From Allobosea sp. LC85 (GTDB lineage Bacteria > Pseudomonadota > Alphaproteobacteria > Rhizobiales > Beijerinckiaceae): a stretch of DNA of 64,000 nt. Made by a program: the position numbers and the translations under genes. Shown here in pieces: positions 7,236-15,609 of this stretch (the first letter of the stretch is position 1; every line of letters begins with the position of its first letter). The stretch is from positions 186,001 to 250,000 of the forward strand of contig NZ_JPKG01000059.1 of the NCBI RefSeq assembly GCF_000735605.1, read 5' to 3'. The notes beneath the pieces are model-generated. The model was not told the origin of the DNA. It ran no database searches and saw nothing but the letters and a program-made list of their open reading frames with translations.

Positions 7236-8432
7236 ATGGAACAAACTTGGCGCTGGTTCGGGCCGGACGATGTGGTGACGCTCGCCCAGGCACGACAGGC
7301 GGGCGCGCAAGGCATCGTCAACGCGCTGCACCAGATCCCCTATGGCGTCGTCTGGAGCGTCGAGGAGATCGAGGCGCGCAAGGCGATCATCGAGAAGGAC
7401 AAGAGCCTCGGCCTGCGCTGGTCCGTGGTCGAGAGCCTGCCGATCCATGAGAGCGTCAAGATCGGCGAAGGCGATCTGGAGCCGATCTTCGTCAATTACC
7501 GCCAGTCGCTGCGCAACCTCGCGGCCTGCGGCATCGAGGTGGTCTGCTACAATTTCATGCCGGTTCTTGACTGGACCCGGACCGAACTCGCCTACCCCCT
7601 GCCCGGCGGCGGCACGGCGCTGCGCTTCAACCTGCATGAATATGTCGCCTTCGACCATTTCATGCTGGAGCGCCCGGGCGCCGCCGACGGTCATTCGGCC
7701 GAGGTGATGGACCGGGCCAGGACCTGGTTCGAGCGCTCGACCGAGGCCGATCGCGCCCGTCTGCTCGCCAATATCATGGCCGGGCTGCCCGGTGCCTATG
7801 ACCGCTACGACGTGCCCGGGCTGAAGCGCATGCTCGCGCGCTATCATGAGATGAGCCATGACGGGTTGCGCGCCAATCTGAAGCGTTTCCTCGAGGCGGT
7901 GATCCCGACCGCGGAAGAGGTCGGGATCCGCATGTGCATCCATCCCGACGATCCGCCGCGCCCGCTCTTCGGGCTGCCACGCATCTGCTCGGACGAGCGC
8001 GATATCGCCTTCATTCTCGCTGCGGTCGACAGCCCGTCCAATGGCTTGACGCTGTGCTCGGGTTCGCTGGGCGCCAACCCAGCGAACGACGTGCCCGGAA
8101 TTGCCCGGCGCTTTGCCGACAGGATCTGGTTCGCGCATCTGCGCAATGTCGCCAAGGATCCGGACGGTTCCTTCATGGAGGCCGAGCATCTTGGCGGCGA
8201 CACCGACATGGTGGCGCTGGTCGATGCGCTGATGGCCGAGGAGCAGCGCCGCAAGGCCGCCGGCTGGCGCCACTGGCGCATCCCGATGCGGCCCGATCAC
8301 GGCCATGAACTGCTCGACGATGTCGGCAAGGGCAGCTTCCCGGGCTACCCCGCCATCGGCCGCCTGCGTGGGCTCGCGGAACTGCGCGGCGTGATGACGG
8401 CGGTGGCGAGCTTGCGGGGATACGACGCTTAA
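7236..8432 (+). CDS. uxuA: Mannonate dehydratase
   Basis: A 398-residue UxuA, close to the family's usual length of 390-400. It converts D-mannonate to 2-keto-3-deoxy-D-gluconate, the committed step of glucuronate breakdown in the cytoplasm. Recognisable blocks are MEQTWRWFGPDDVV at the N-terminus, the IPYGVVW segment, CYNFMPVLDWTRT, and the metal-site region with IHPDDPPRPLFGLPR and HLRNV. GGAAGG lies 10 bases before the ATG. It follows an FCD regulator, and the palindromic repeat begins right after the stop. No uxuB, uxaC or kdgK lies in the window, so the rest of the pathway must be elsewhere. Confidence 0.97.
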   Translation: MEQTWRWFGPDDVVTLAQARQAGAQGIVNALHQIPYGVVWSVEEIEARKAIIEKDKSLGLRWSVVESLPIHESVKIGEGDLEPIFVNYRQSLRNLAACGIEVVCYNFMPVLDWTRTELAYPLPGGGTALRFNLHEYVAFDHFMLERPGAADGHSAEVMDRARTWFERSTEADRARLLANIMAGLPGAYDRYDVPGLKRMLARYHEMSHDGLRANLKRFLEAVIPTAEEVGIRMCIHPDDPPRPLFGLPRICSDERDIAFILAAVDSPSNGLTLCSGSLGANPANDVPGIARRFADRIWFAHLRNVAKDPDGSFMEAEHLGGDTDMVALVDALMAEEQRRKAAGWRHWRIPMRPDHGHELLDDVGKGSFPGYPAIGRLRGLAELRGVMTAVASLRGYDA

Positions 8433-8433
8433 A

Positions 8434-8516
8434 CGTCATTACGAGTAGCGCAAGCGACCAAGCAGTCCAGCGTCTCGCAGATGGCCCTGGATTGCTTCGC
8501 TACGCTCGCAATGACG
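8434..8516. repeat. Long inverted repeat (GTCATTGCGAG type), copy 1
   Basis: CGTCATTACGAG... at 8434-8470 pairs imperfectly with ...CTCGCAATGACG at 8485-8516. The element starts immediately after the uxuA stop. A second copy with the same ends and the same CTGGATTGCTTCGCT core lies at 8974-9055. It could act as a terminator or as a mobile palindromic unit. Confidence 0.75.
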
Positions 8517-8577
8517 GATCGACGAGGCTCCTTAGACATTCTACCGTTGGATCACGCCACGCGGAACCTTTGCGGCC

Positions 8578-8868
8578 ATGCGCGAGCCAGCCGTTTACAT
8601 CATGGCCAACCGACGAAACGGTACGCTCTATGTCGGAGTTACATCGAACCTAGCGCAGCGGGTCTGGCAACATCGCGAAGCTGTGTTGCCAAGCTTCACC
8701 AAACGCTACGGCTGCAAGACACTTGTCTGGTATGAGCGCCATGAACGCATGGATGAAGCGATCGCCCGCGAAAAGCAGATTAAGGGCGGCTCTCGCACCA
8801 AGAAACGTGTGCTGATCGAAGCGATGAACCAGGGCTGGCGCGATCTCTACGAGGAGCTCTCCCTCTAG
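8578..8868 (+). CDS. Small GIY-YIG nuclease-superfamily protein
   Basis: A 96-residue protein with a stand-alone GIY-YIG fold of the UvrC/YhbQ type. VYIMANRRNGTLYVGVTS carries the paired motif (VYI...LYVG), followed by the catalytic-type arginine in NLAQRVWQH and a conserved glutamate/lysine helix (AIAREKQIKGGSRTKK). Short members are common in proteobacteria and mostly of unknown role. The gene is bracketed by palindromic repeats, and its stop codon TAG lies inside the start of the next repeat. The family is clear, the function is not. Confidence 0.85.
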   Translation: MREPAVYIMANRRNGTLYVGVTSNLAQRVWQHREAVLPSFTKRYGCKTLVWYERHERMDEAIAREKQIKGGSRTKKRVLIEAMNQGWRDLYEELSL

Positions 8869-8967
8869 ATCGCCGTGCGTCCGTTCGGACGCAGGATGGG
8901 CGATCTATCTCTTTGTTTGAGCATCGGATTTCTCCGAAAACTGGATTCCACTTTTCGGTCCGATGCT
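8865..8967. repeat. Composite palindromic repeat, long form (copy 2)
   Basis: The left module has AGATCGCC and GGCGATCT arms enclosing TGCGTCC and GGACGCA. The right module has GCATCGGA and TCCGATGC arms enclosing CCGAAAA and TTTTCGG. A nearly identical 103-bp copy lies at 10352-10454. The first bases CTAG supply the stop codon of the GIY-YIG gene. Confidence 0.88.
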
Positions 8968-8973
8968 CGAAGC

Positions 8974-9055
8974 GGTCATTGCGAGGGAAGCGAAGCAATC
9001 CAGGGGGTGTGCGCGAGACCCCTGGATTGCTTCGCTTCGCTCGCGAGGCACGTCA
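8974..9055. repeat. Long inverted repeat (GTCATTGCGAG type), copy 2
   Basis: GTCATTGCGAGGGAAGCGAA at the left pairs with the TTCGCTTCGCTCGCGAGGCA region at the right; CAATCCAGG and CCTGGATTG arms lie inside. It shares ends and core with 8434-8516 and abuts the composite repeat. The region 8869-9124 holds only repeats and no credible gene. Confidence 0.75.
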
Positions 9056-9124
9056 GGACACCGAGGCGCTGCGCCTCGAAGCCCCGACCTTGCGAGAACT
9101 TCGAAACGGACCTGAGGGCTGATC

Positions 9125-10267
9125 TCAACCCAGAAGGCGCTGGTCGGCGAGCTGAACCAGCTTGCCGCCGGCGATGGTCGCGACGACGCGTGGCTGCGGC
9201 GCATCCTCGACGATGATCAGGTCTGCCCGTCTGCCCGGCGCGATCACGCCGCGGTCGGCCAGGCCAAGGGCTTCGGCAGGGGCTTGAGAGACCAGCCGCC
9301 AGGCGTCGGGAAAGCTCGCCGTGCCGTTGCGCGCCAGCATGAAGGGCGCCAGCAGCAACGCCGGATAGTAATAATCCGAGGCCAGGATGGTGCAGAGCCG
9401 CTTGCCCACCATATCCTCGGCAGCCGGGCAGCCGGTATGCGAGCCGCCGCGCACGACATTGGGCGCGCCGAACACCGTCGCCTCGCCATGCGCGACAGCC
9501 TCGCGCGCTGTCGCTTCATCCATTGGGAATTCCGCCACGGTCACGCCAAGCGAGCGATACCAGCGACGCATGTCCGGGCTCATGTCATCATGCGAGAGCG
9601 TCGGAATGCCGGCAGCCAGCGAGGCCTTGGCCAGCCGCGCCACCGATCCCGGCACTTCTTCGCCGCGGTCATGAACGTTCTGCGCCAAGGCCATGAAGTC
9701 GGCATGCGAGAGGCCGGTGCGCTCGACCATCTTGGCGACCTTGTCCGGCCGGGTCGTCTCCTTGAGGATGCCGCCGGTATGATCGTTGAAGGCCAGCACT
9801 CCGACGCGCCCCGCCTGCAGCCATGCGATGATCTCGGCCTCGGCATCGAGGTTGAAGGTCTCGTGGCGCAAGTGGAACCGGGTATCGGCCCCGAGTTCCG
9901 GCGCGAGCCGCGCGATCGCGTCGACCAGGCGCCGCGCATTCCCGGCTCCGCGCAGGCCGGGCTCCCAGGACCAGGTAACGCCGTGGAAGGCCGTGGTGAT
10001 ACCGCAGCTCAGCATGGCGCGATCGGCATCGCGCAGAGCAAGATCGATATCGAAGGACACGCGCGGCCGCGGCATGATGTGCCGCTCGAAGGCATCGCCA
10101 TGACAATCGACCATGCCGGGCAGGACGAGCAGGCCGCTGGCATCGAGGCGCAGGGTGCCGTCAGGAGGTGACGCATCGAGGGCCGCGATGGAGGCTCCCT
10201 CCGTGACCAGATCGGCACGGGTGAGAGCGGCGGTGAGAACCGTCCCGCCCGTGATATGAAGTGACAC
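9125..10267 (-). CDS. phnM: PhnM-like alpha-D-ribose 1-methylphosphonate 5-triphosphate diphosphatase
   Basis: A 380-residue amidohydrolase-superfamily protein. PhnM removes pyrophosphate from the ribosyl-phosphonate intermediate of the carbon-phosphorus lyase pathway. Family blocks are VDCHGDAFERHIMPRP near residue 55, HGVTWSWEPG, LSHDDMSPDM and ILASDYYYPALL. The start is GTG at 10267 behind GGAGG with 5-base spacing. No other phn gene is in the window: it stands alone between repeats, the nitrate operon end and the GIY-YIG gene. Either the remaining phn genes are elsewhere or this paralogue hydrolyses another substrate. Confidence 0.88.
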   Translation of the reverse strand: MSLHITGGTVLTAALTRADLVTEGASIAALDASPPDGTLRLDASGLLVLPGMVDCHGDAFERHIMPRPRVSFDIDLALRDADRAMLSCGITTAFHGVTWSWEPGLRGAGNARRLVDAIARLAPELGADTRFHLRHETFNLDAEAEIIAWLQAGRVGVLAFNDHTGGILKETTRPDKVAKMVERTGLSHADFMALAQNVHDRGEEVPGSVARLAKASLAAGIPTLSHDDMSPDMRRWYRSLGVTVAEFPMDEATAREAVAHGEATVFGAPNVVRGGSHTGCPAAEDMVGKRLCTILASDYYYPALLLAPFMLARNGTASFPDAWRLVSQAPAEALGLADRGVIAPGRRADLIIVEDAPQPRVVATIAGGKLVQLADQRLLG

Positions 10268-10351
10268 GCCCGCCTCCGCCGCAACCCATGGGAGGGCGCG
10301 CTTGACTGGCCATCGTGACAGCAGGATGACAGGCGCGCCGGTCAGGCGAGG

Positions 10352-10454
10352 CTAGATCGCCGTGCGTCCGTTCGGACGCAGGAGCGGCGATCTAGCTCTT
10401 TGTTTAAGCATCGGATTTTTCCGAAAACCGGATTCCACTTTTCGGTCCGATGCT
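10352..10454. repeat. Composite palindromic repeat, long form (copy 3)
   Basis: This matches the copy at 8865-8967 across both nested stem-loop modules. Its right end directly abuts the stop codon of the cysJ-like gene, giving TAGAGCATCGG on the minus strand. It is the only hairpin-forming sequence after the nitrate operon and may serve as its terminator. Confidence 0.88.
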
Positions 10455-12044
10455 CTAATAGACATCCGCCTGATAGCGCCCGGCCTTCTTCAGGGCAGCG
10501 ACATAGGCGACCGCGTCGTCGGCCGAGCGCTTGCCGTGCTCTGCCACGACATCGACCAGGGCGCGCTCGACATCCTTGGCCATGCGCTTGGCGTCGCCGC
10601 AGACATAGAAATGCGCGCCCTGATCCAGCCAGGCGAAGAGCTCGGCCCCGCGCTCGCGCATGCGGTCCTGCACATAGATCTTTTCTCTGCCGTCGCGTGA
10701 CCAGGCGAGCGTCAGGCCATGCAGGATGCCGTCCTGCTTCAGCTCGTTCAGTTCCTCCTCATAGAAGAAATCGCTGGCGCGGCGCTGATGGCCGAAGAAG
10801 AGCCAGTTCCGGCCCGGAGCCTTCGTCGCCTTGCGATCCCGCAGGAATGCACGGAAGGGAGCAATGCCGGTGCCGGGACCAACCATGATGACCGGCGTCC
10901 GCGGATCTGATGGCAGGCCGAAGCCATGAGCGCGCTGGACATAGACCGGCAGCCTGTCGCCGGGGCTGACGCGCTCGGCGAGATAGGTCGAGGCGACGCC
11001 CCAGCGCGGGCGGTTGCCGATGGCATAGCGCACCGTGTCGACCGTCAGCGAAATGCGTCCCGGCGTATCGTTGAAGGAAGACGAGATCGAGTAGAGCCGC
11101 GGCTGCAGGCCATCGAGAGCCTCGATGAAAGCCTCGGCCGAGAGCCGGGCCCTGGCAAATTTGTGCAGGGTGCCGAGCACATCGAGCCGGTCGAGATCGC
11201 CGTCGGGATCCTCCCCCGCAGCGAGGCGCTTGGCCGTCTGACGTGTCTCGCCGCCGGTGACGTAGGAAATCAGCTGGAACAGCGCGTCCGGTGCAGGCCC
11301 GAGCGCGACATCGGCGATCAGTACTTCGCGCAGGGTCTTGCCGTCGATATCGGCGTCCGGCCGTGCGCCCAGGAGCCCGATCACGGCATCGACAAGACGG
11401 GGGTCATTGCCGGGGATGATGCCGAAGGCGTCGCCGACCACGTAGTCGAGCCCGCTTTCGGTCAGGTCGAGCTCGACATGATAGGTCTCCTTCTCGGAAC
11501 CCTCGCCGTTGAGCTTGCGGCGCGAGAGGAAGGTGGCGAAGGCCGGGTTCTCGCGCGAGCGGCCAGCAGGGCCGGTCGGCGCCGCGGATACAGCGACTTC
11601 AGCCGGCATGCCGGCGGGCTCGCCGCCGGCCTTTTCCGTCAATGTCCTGAGCATGCGCAAGGTGTCCTTGCCGCCCGGCGCACACAGGTTGAGCCGCGGC
11701 TCCTTGCCTTCGGCGATCGCGGCCGAATAGGTCTCGCAGACATAGCCGCACTGGCCGCAATCCTGCTGTGCCATCGCCGCGAAGAGCTTTCGCGGCAGCG
11801 GCTTGCCCTCGGCAAGCTTCATGCGCTCGGCGATCTCCATCGCCGGGTCATGCCACGGAGCGCCGTCATCCTCGGCTCCGCCCATCATGGCGGCATTCTC
11901 GGCCGTGGAGAGCGCCGTCACACCGGCATTGTCGAGCGAGAGCAGGCCGGCGAAGAAGCCGTTGAGCCAGGAGCGCTGCTCCTCGCTGAAGGGCGCGGTC
12001 TCCGGCAGGACCTGGACGAGCGGGTTCCGCGCCTGCACGGTCAT
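10455..12044 (-). CDS. Fe-S/flavin reductase: [4Fe-4S] domain fused to a CysJ-like FAD/NADPH module
   Basis: A 529-residue protein usually annotated as sulfite reductase alpha subunit. It lacks the CysJ flavodoxin domain. Instead it carries four cysteines at 96, 99, 103 and 121 (CGQCGYVC, then NLCAPGG), a pattern typical of a small [4Fe-4S] domain. The rest is a ferredoxin-NADP reductase-like part: RLYSIS for FAD, GPGTGIAPFR and VCGDAKRM for NAD(P)H, and a terminal tyrosine in YQADVY as in CysJ. The start ATG overlaps the nirA stop as ATGA. I infer that it passes NADPH electrons to NirA. Sulfite reduction is the alternative. Confidence 0.85.
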   Translation of the reverse strand: MTVQARNPLVQVLPETAPFSEEQRSWLNGFFAGLLSLDNAGVTALSTAENAAMMGGAEDDGAPWHDPAMEIAERMKLAEGKPLPRKLFAAMAQQDCGQCGYVCETYSAAIAEGKEPRLNLCAPGGKDTLRMLRTLTEKAGGEPAGMPAEVAVSAAPTGPAGRSRENPAFATFLSRRKLNGEGSEKETYHVELDLTESGLDYVVGDAFGIIPGNDPRLVDAVIGLLGARPDADIDGKTLREVLIADVALGPAPDALFQLISYVTGGETRQTAKRLAAGEDPDGDLDRLDVLGTLHKFARARLSAEAFIEALDGLQPRLYSISSSFNDTPGRISLTVDTVRYAIGNRPRWGVASTYLAERVSPGDRLPVYVQRAHGFGLPSDPRTPVIMVGPGTGIAPFRAFLRDRKATKAPGRNWLFFGHQRRASDFFYEEELNELKQDGILHGLTLAWSRDGREKIYVQDRMRERGAELFAWLDQGAHFYVCGDAKRMAKDVERALVDVVAEHGKRSADDAVAYVAALKKAGRYQADVY

Positions 12045-13837
12045 GCGGCGCCTCCCGTAGCATCGACCAGTTCCCTGAGCGCTGCGATCTCGTGGCGGCG
12101 GGCGAAGGCGACGAAGCTCTCGTCCGGCGAGACGCGGTGCATCTGCCAGACCCGCAGGATCTTTTCGACCAGCGCAGGCGCGTCCTCTGCACGCACATTC
12201 GCCTGGAAATCGCGCGCCATGCCGCCCTCGACGCCATAACCGCCGCCGACCAGGAGGTTGTATCCGGGCACGGTGTCGCCCTCTTCGTTGATGGGTACCT
12301 TGGCGCCGATCAGGCCGAGGTCGCCGATATAGTGCTGGGCGCAGGAGTGGTGGCAGCCCGTCAGGTGGATATTGACCGGCGTCTCCAGCATCAGGCGCTG
12401 GTCGCAATGGTCGGCGATGGCAAGCGCATCCTCCTTGGTGTGGGCAGCGGCGAACTTGCAGCCGGTCGCACCGGTGCAGGCAATCAGCCCGGCGCGGAGC
12501 ACCGAGGTCTCCGCGGAGAGGCCGATCGCCTGAAGATTGGCGAGGGCGTCATCGACCCTCGCATCCGGCACGCCGGAGATCAGCAGGTTCTGCCAGACCG
12601 TCAGGCGGATATCGCCGTCGCCACATTGCTGCGAAATGGCGGAGAGAACACGCATCTGCGCGACCGTGAGCCTGCCGACCGGCAGCGCCACGCCGATCCA
12701 GTTCAGGCCGGGCTGGACCTGGGCATGCACGCCGATATGGGCGAGGCGGTCATAGACCGGGCGCGGCTTCACGAAGGCTGCCTCGACACGGATCAGGGTG
12801 CGGCCAAGCCTTTCCTCCACCACGGCAAGGAACTTGTCGAAGCCCCAGGCATCGAGCACGTATTTCAGCCTGGCCTTGGCGCGGTTGGTGCGGTCGCCAT
12901 TGGCGATGAAGACGCGCACGATCGCATCGGCCACCGCGACGGCATCAGATGGCGCGACGACGATTCCCGTGTCGCGGGCGAGGTCGTGGTGGCCGGTGAT
13001 GCCGCCGAGCGCGAGCCTGTACCAGATGCCCGGCTCAACCGGCCGGCCCGCGCAGGAAGCGCCCTCGCCGACCGCGATCGCCTGGAAGCCGATATCGTTG
13101 GTGTCCTCCAGCGTCGCGATCGAGCCGGCACCGTCGAAGGCGACGTTGAACTTGCGCGGCAAGCCGTAGAGCGAGCGGTCGTTGAGGATGTGATGGTGCC
13201 AGGCACGGGCATGGGGCCGGGTGTCGAGCAGTTCGAGCGGATCGATGCCGGCGGTCGCCGAGCCGGTGACGTTGCGGATATTGTCGGCGCCGGAGCCCTT
13301 GGCGGTGAGGCCGAGATCGGCGAGGCCTTCGAGCAGGAGCGGCGCGTTCTCGGCCGAAATCTCGCGAATCTGGAGATTGGCGCGGGTGGTGACATGGCTG
13401 TAGCCGCCGCCATGGCGCTCGGCGAGATCGGCGACGCCCTCGAACTGCCAGGCCTTGAGGATGCCGTTCGGGATCCGCAGCCGGCACATATAGCTGTTCT
13501 GCGCAGGGGCCACGTAGAACAGGCCGTGATAGCGCCAGCGGAAATTGTCCTCCGGCTTGGGATAGGTGCCCGAGGACGCCTGCTCCTTGAAGCGGGCATA
13601 GGCGTCGAACGGGTGCTCCGCCTGTTTCCATTTTTCCTGATCGACCAGCTTGCCTCCGGCGGCCGCCGTGCGCGCCTGGGCTTCCGCATGCTCCCTGTCA
13701 GGCCCGGATGGTGCCGCACCACCGCCCTCCCCCGTGCCGCCGAGCGGGCCGAGCCCGCGCGCTGCCCGCGCCGACTGCATGCCGCTCATGAAGCCTTCGA
13801 GATAGCGCTTCTGGTCCGGGGTGAAGTCGTTGCTCAT
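12041..13837 (-). CDS. nirA: Ferredoxin-type nitrite reductase (siroheme)
   Basis: A 598-residue member of the siroheme nitrite/sulfite reductase family, which reduces nitrite to ammonium by six electrons in the cytoplasm. Two half-repeats are visible. The cluster/siroheme cysteines are CTGATGC (C-x5-C) and CHHSC (C-x3-C) in the second half. The N-terminal extension of about 70 residues is poorly conserved and Ala/Gly-rich. It lies in the nitrate operon 13 bases after the ABC ATPase gene and overlaps the flavoprotein gene. Context favours nitrite; a sulfite reductase cannot be fully excluded from motifs alone. Confidence 0.9.
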   Translation of the reverse strand: MSNDFTPDQKRYLEGFMSGMQSARAARGLGPLGGTGEGGGAAPSGPDREHAEAQARTAAAGGKLVDQEKWKQAEHPFDAYARFKEQASSGTYPKPEDNFRWRYHGLFYVAPAQNSYMCRLRIPNGILKAWQFEGVADLAERHGGGYSHVTTRANLQIREISAENAPLLLEGLADLGLTAKGSGADNIRNVTGSATAGIDPLELLDTRPHARAWHHHILNDRSLYGLPRKFNVAFDGAGSIATLEDTNDIGFQAIAVGEGASCAGRPVEPGIWYRLALGGITGHHDLARDTGIVVAPSDAVAVADAIVRVFIANGDRTNRAKARLKYVLDAWGFDKFLAVVEERLGRTLIRVEAAFVKPRPVYDRLAHIGVHAQVQPGLNWIGVALPVGRLTVAQMRVLSAISQQCGDGDIRLTVWQNLLISGVPDARVDDALANLQAIGLSAETSVLRAGLIACTGATGCKFAAAHTKEDALAIADHCDQRLMLETPVNIHLTGCHHSCAQHYIGDLGLIGAKVPINEEGDTVPGYNLLVGGGYGVEGGMARDFQANVRAEDAPALVEKILRVWQMHRVSPDESFVAFARRHEIAALRELVDATGGAA

Positions 13838-13850
13838 CGCCGCGCCCGAC

Positions 13851-14648
13851 TCACGCCGCCTCGACGAAGCGGTGGCGCTCGTAGAGGAATTTCAGAACCG
13901 CCTCGCGCGCCGCGATATAGGTGCGGTCCGAAACCAGATCGAGGCGCCTGCGCGGGCGCTCCAACCTGACATCCAGCACCTCGCCGATGCGGGCCGAGGG
14001 ACCGTTGGTCATCATCACGATGCGGTCGGAGAGCAGCACAGCCTCGTCGACGTCATGGGTGATCATGATCATGGTGTTGCCGAGAGCGGCGTGGATCTGC
14101 ATCACCGAATCCTGGAGATGGGCGCGGGTCAGCGCGTCGAGCGCGCCGAAGGGCTCGTCGAGCAGCAGGATCTTCGGCTCCATGGCGAGTCCGCGAGCGA
14201 TGCCGACGCGCTGCTTCATGCCCCCGGAGATCTCGGCCGGACGCTTGTCCCTGGCATGCCCCATCTGGACGAGGTCGAGGTTGTGCATGATCCAGTCATG
14301 GCGCTCGGCCCGCGGCTTCGAGCGCCCGAAGACCTTGTTCACGGCAAGAGCGACATTGTCGTAGACCGTGAGCCAGGGCAGCAGCGAGTGGTTCTGGAAC
14401 ACCACCGCCCGTTCCGGACCGGGATCATTGACCTCCTTGTTCTCAAGCAACACGGCGCCCGCGCTGACCGGCGTCAGACCGGCGATGATATTGAGCAGGG
14501 TCGACTTGCCGCAGCCGGAATGACCGATGATCGAGACGAACTCGCCCTTGTCGATGACGAGATTGATGTCCTTCAACACCTCTGTCGTCGCGGCACCGCG
14601 GCGGAAGCTTTTGTCGACATGGTCGATCTTCAGATAGGGCGTGCTCAT
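13851..14648 (-). CDS. nrtC: Nitrate ABC transporter ATP-binding protein
   Basis: A 265-residue ATPase of the NrtCD/SsuB/TauB branch. Walker A is GHSGCGKST, the signature is ISGGMKQR, Walker B is ILLLDEPFGALDA and the H-loop is ITHDVDEA. It is a single-domain protein and lacks the C-terminal NrtA-like regulatory domain of cyanobacterial NrtC, so it is closer to NrtD in architecture. It lies 13 bases after nrtB and energises nitrate (or nitrite) uptake with NrtA and NrtB. Confidence 0.92.
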   Translation of the reverse strand: MSTPYLKIDHVDKSFRRGAATTEVLKDINLVIDKGEFVSIIGHSGCGKSTLLNIIAGLTPVSAGAVLLENKEVNDPGPERAVVFQNHSLLPWLTVYDNVALAVNKVFGRSKPRAERHDWIMHNLDLVQMGHARDKRPAEISGGMKQRVGIARGLAMEPKILLLDEPFGALDALTRAHLQDSVMQIHAALGNTMIMITHDVDEAVLLSDRIVMMTNGPSARIGEVLDVRLERPRRRLDLVSDRTYIAAREAVLKFLYERHRFVEAA

Positions 14649-14661
14649 GGTGCGTTGCTCC

Positions 14662-15609
14662 TCAGTTCACCGCAGTGCCGCGGGTGACGATCGCGCCGAT
14701 GGCGGCGACCAGCCGGTCGAGGATGAAACCGACCACGCCGATATAGACGAGCGCCACGATGATGTCGGAGAGGCGTGAGGAGTTCCACGCGTCCCAGATG
14801 AAGAAGCCGATGCCGACGCCGCCGGTCAGCATTTCGGCGGCGACGATGGCGAGCCATGACAGGCCGACGCCGATGCGAAGCCCGGTGAAGATGTAGGGCG
14901 CGGCGGAGGGCACCATGATCTTGAAGAAGAACTCGATCTGGTTCAGCCGCAGCACCTGCGCGACGTTGCGGTAATCCTGCGGGATGTTGCGGATGCCGAC
15001 CGCGGTATTGATGATGACCGGCCAGATCGCGGTGATGAAGATCACGAAGATCGCGGAAGGCTGACTGTCGCGGAAGGCCGCGAGCGAGAGCGGCAGCCAG
15101 GCCAAAGGCGGCACCGTGCGCAGGATCTGGAAGACGGGGTCAAGCCCCCGCATCGCCCAGACCGACTGGCCGATCAGAGCCCCGACCAGGACGCCGACGA
15201 CCGCCGCCAGGCCAAAGCCGATCGCGACACGCTGGAGCGACACCAGGATGCGCCAACCGAGTCCGATATCCTGGGTGCCGGCCCAGTAGAACGGTTCGGT
15301 GATCAGGTCTCTCGCCTCTTCCCAGATCTTGGTCGGTGGCGGCAGCGAGGATTGCGGCCCCGACGCGGCGATCTGCCAGAACAGCAGGATCAACGCGACC
15401 GTGACGAGCGGTGGCACGAGGTTCTGCAGGACCGGCGTGAACCAGGACATGACGCGCTGCGCCAGGGGCTTCGCCAGCGCCGGCGACAGGCTCACCACCT
15501 CCGCTTTCGCGGCCGGCAGGGCGACGACCTTCGCGTCAGTCGCATTCTTCAAGACCGCCTGACCCATCTCGCTGCTCCTCTCGATGTCTTCCACTGTCGT
15601 GACGCTCAT
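14662..15609 (-). CDS. nrtB: Nitrate ABC transporter permease
   Basis: A 315-residue permease with about six membrane segments. The extended polar N-terminus (about 65 residues) is followed by PLVTVALILLFWQIA. The EAA-type loop (VLRLNQIEFFFKIMVPSAAP) and the ending GFILDRLVAAIG are typical of NrtB/SsuC proteins. The ATG at 15609 overlaps the nasA stop as ATGA, which couples translation of the transporter to the reductase. A second ATG at codon 15 (MGQAVLKN) is an alternative start. Confidence 0.9.
   Translation of the reverse strand: MSVTTVEDIERSSEMGQAVLKNATDAKVVALPAAKAEVVSLSPALAKPLAQRVMSWFTPVLQNLVPPLVTVALILLFWQIAASGPQSSLPPPTKIWEEARDLITEPFYWAGTQDIGLGWRILVSLQRVAIGFGLAAVVGVLVGALIGQSVWAMRGLDPVFQILRTVPPLAWLPLSLAAFRDSQPSAIFVIFITAIWPVIINTAVGIRNIPQDYRNVAQVLRLNQIEFFFKIMVPSAAPYIFTGLRIGVGLSWLAIVAAEMLTGGVGIGFFIWDAWNSSRLSDIIVALVYIGVVGFILDRLVAAIGAIVTRGTAVN

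Noticed and set aside
8434..9055. CRISPR array
   Set aside because: The repeats are few, palindromic and not regularly spaced; no cas genes are present.
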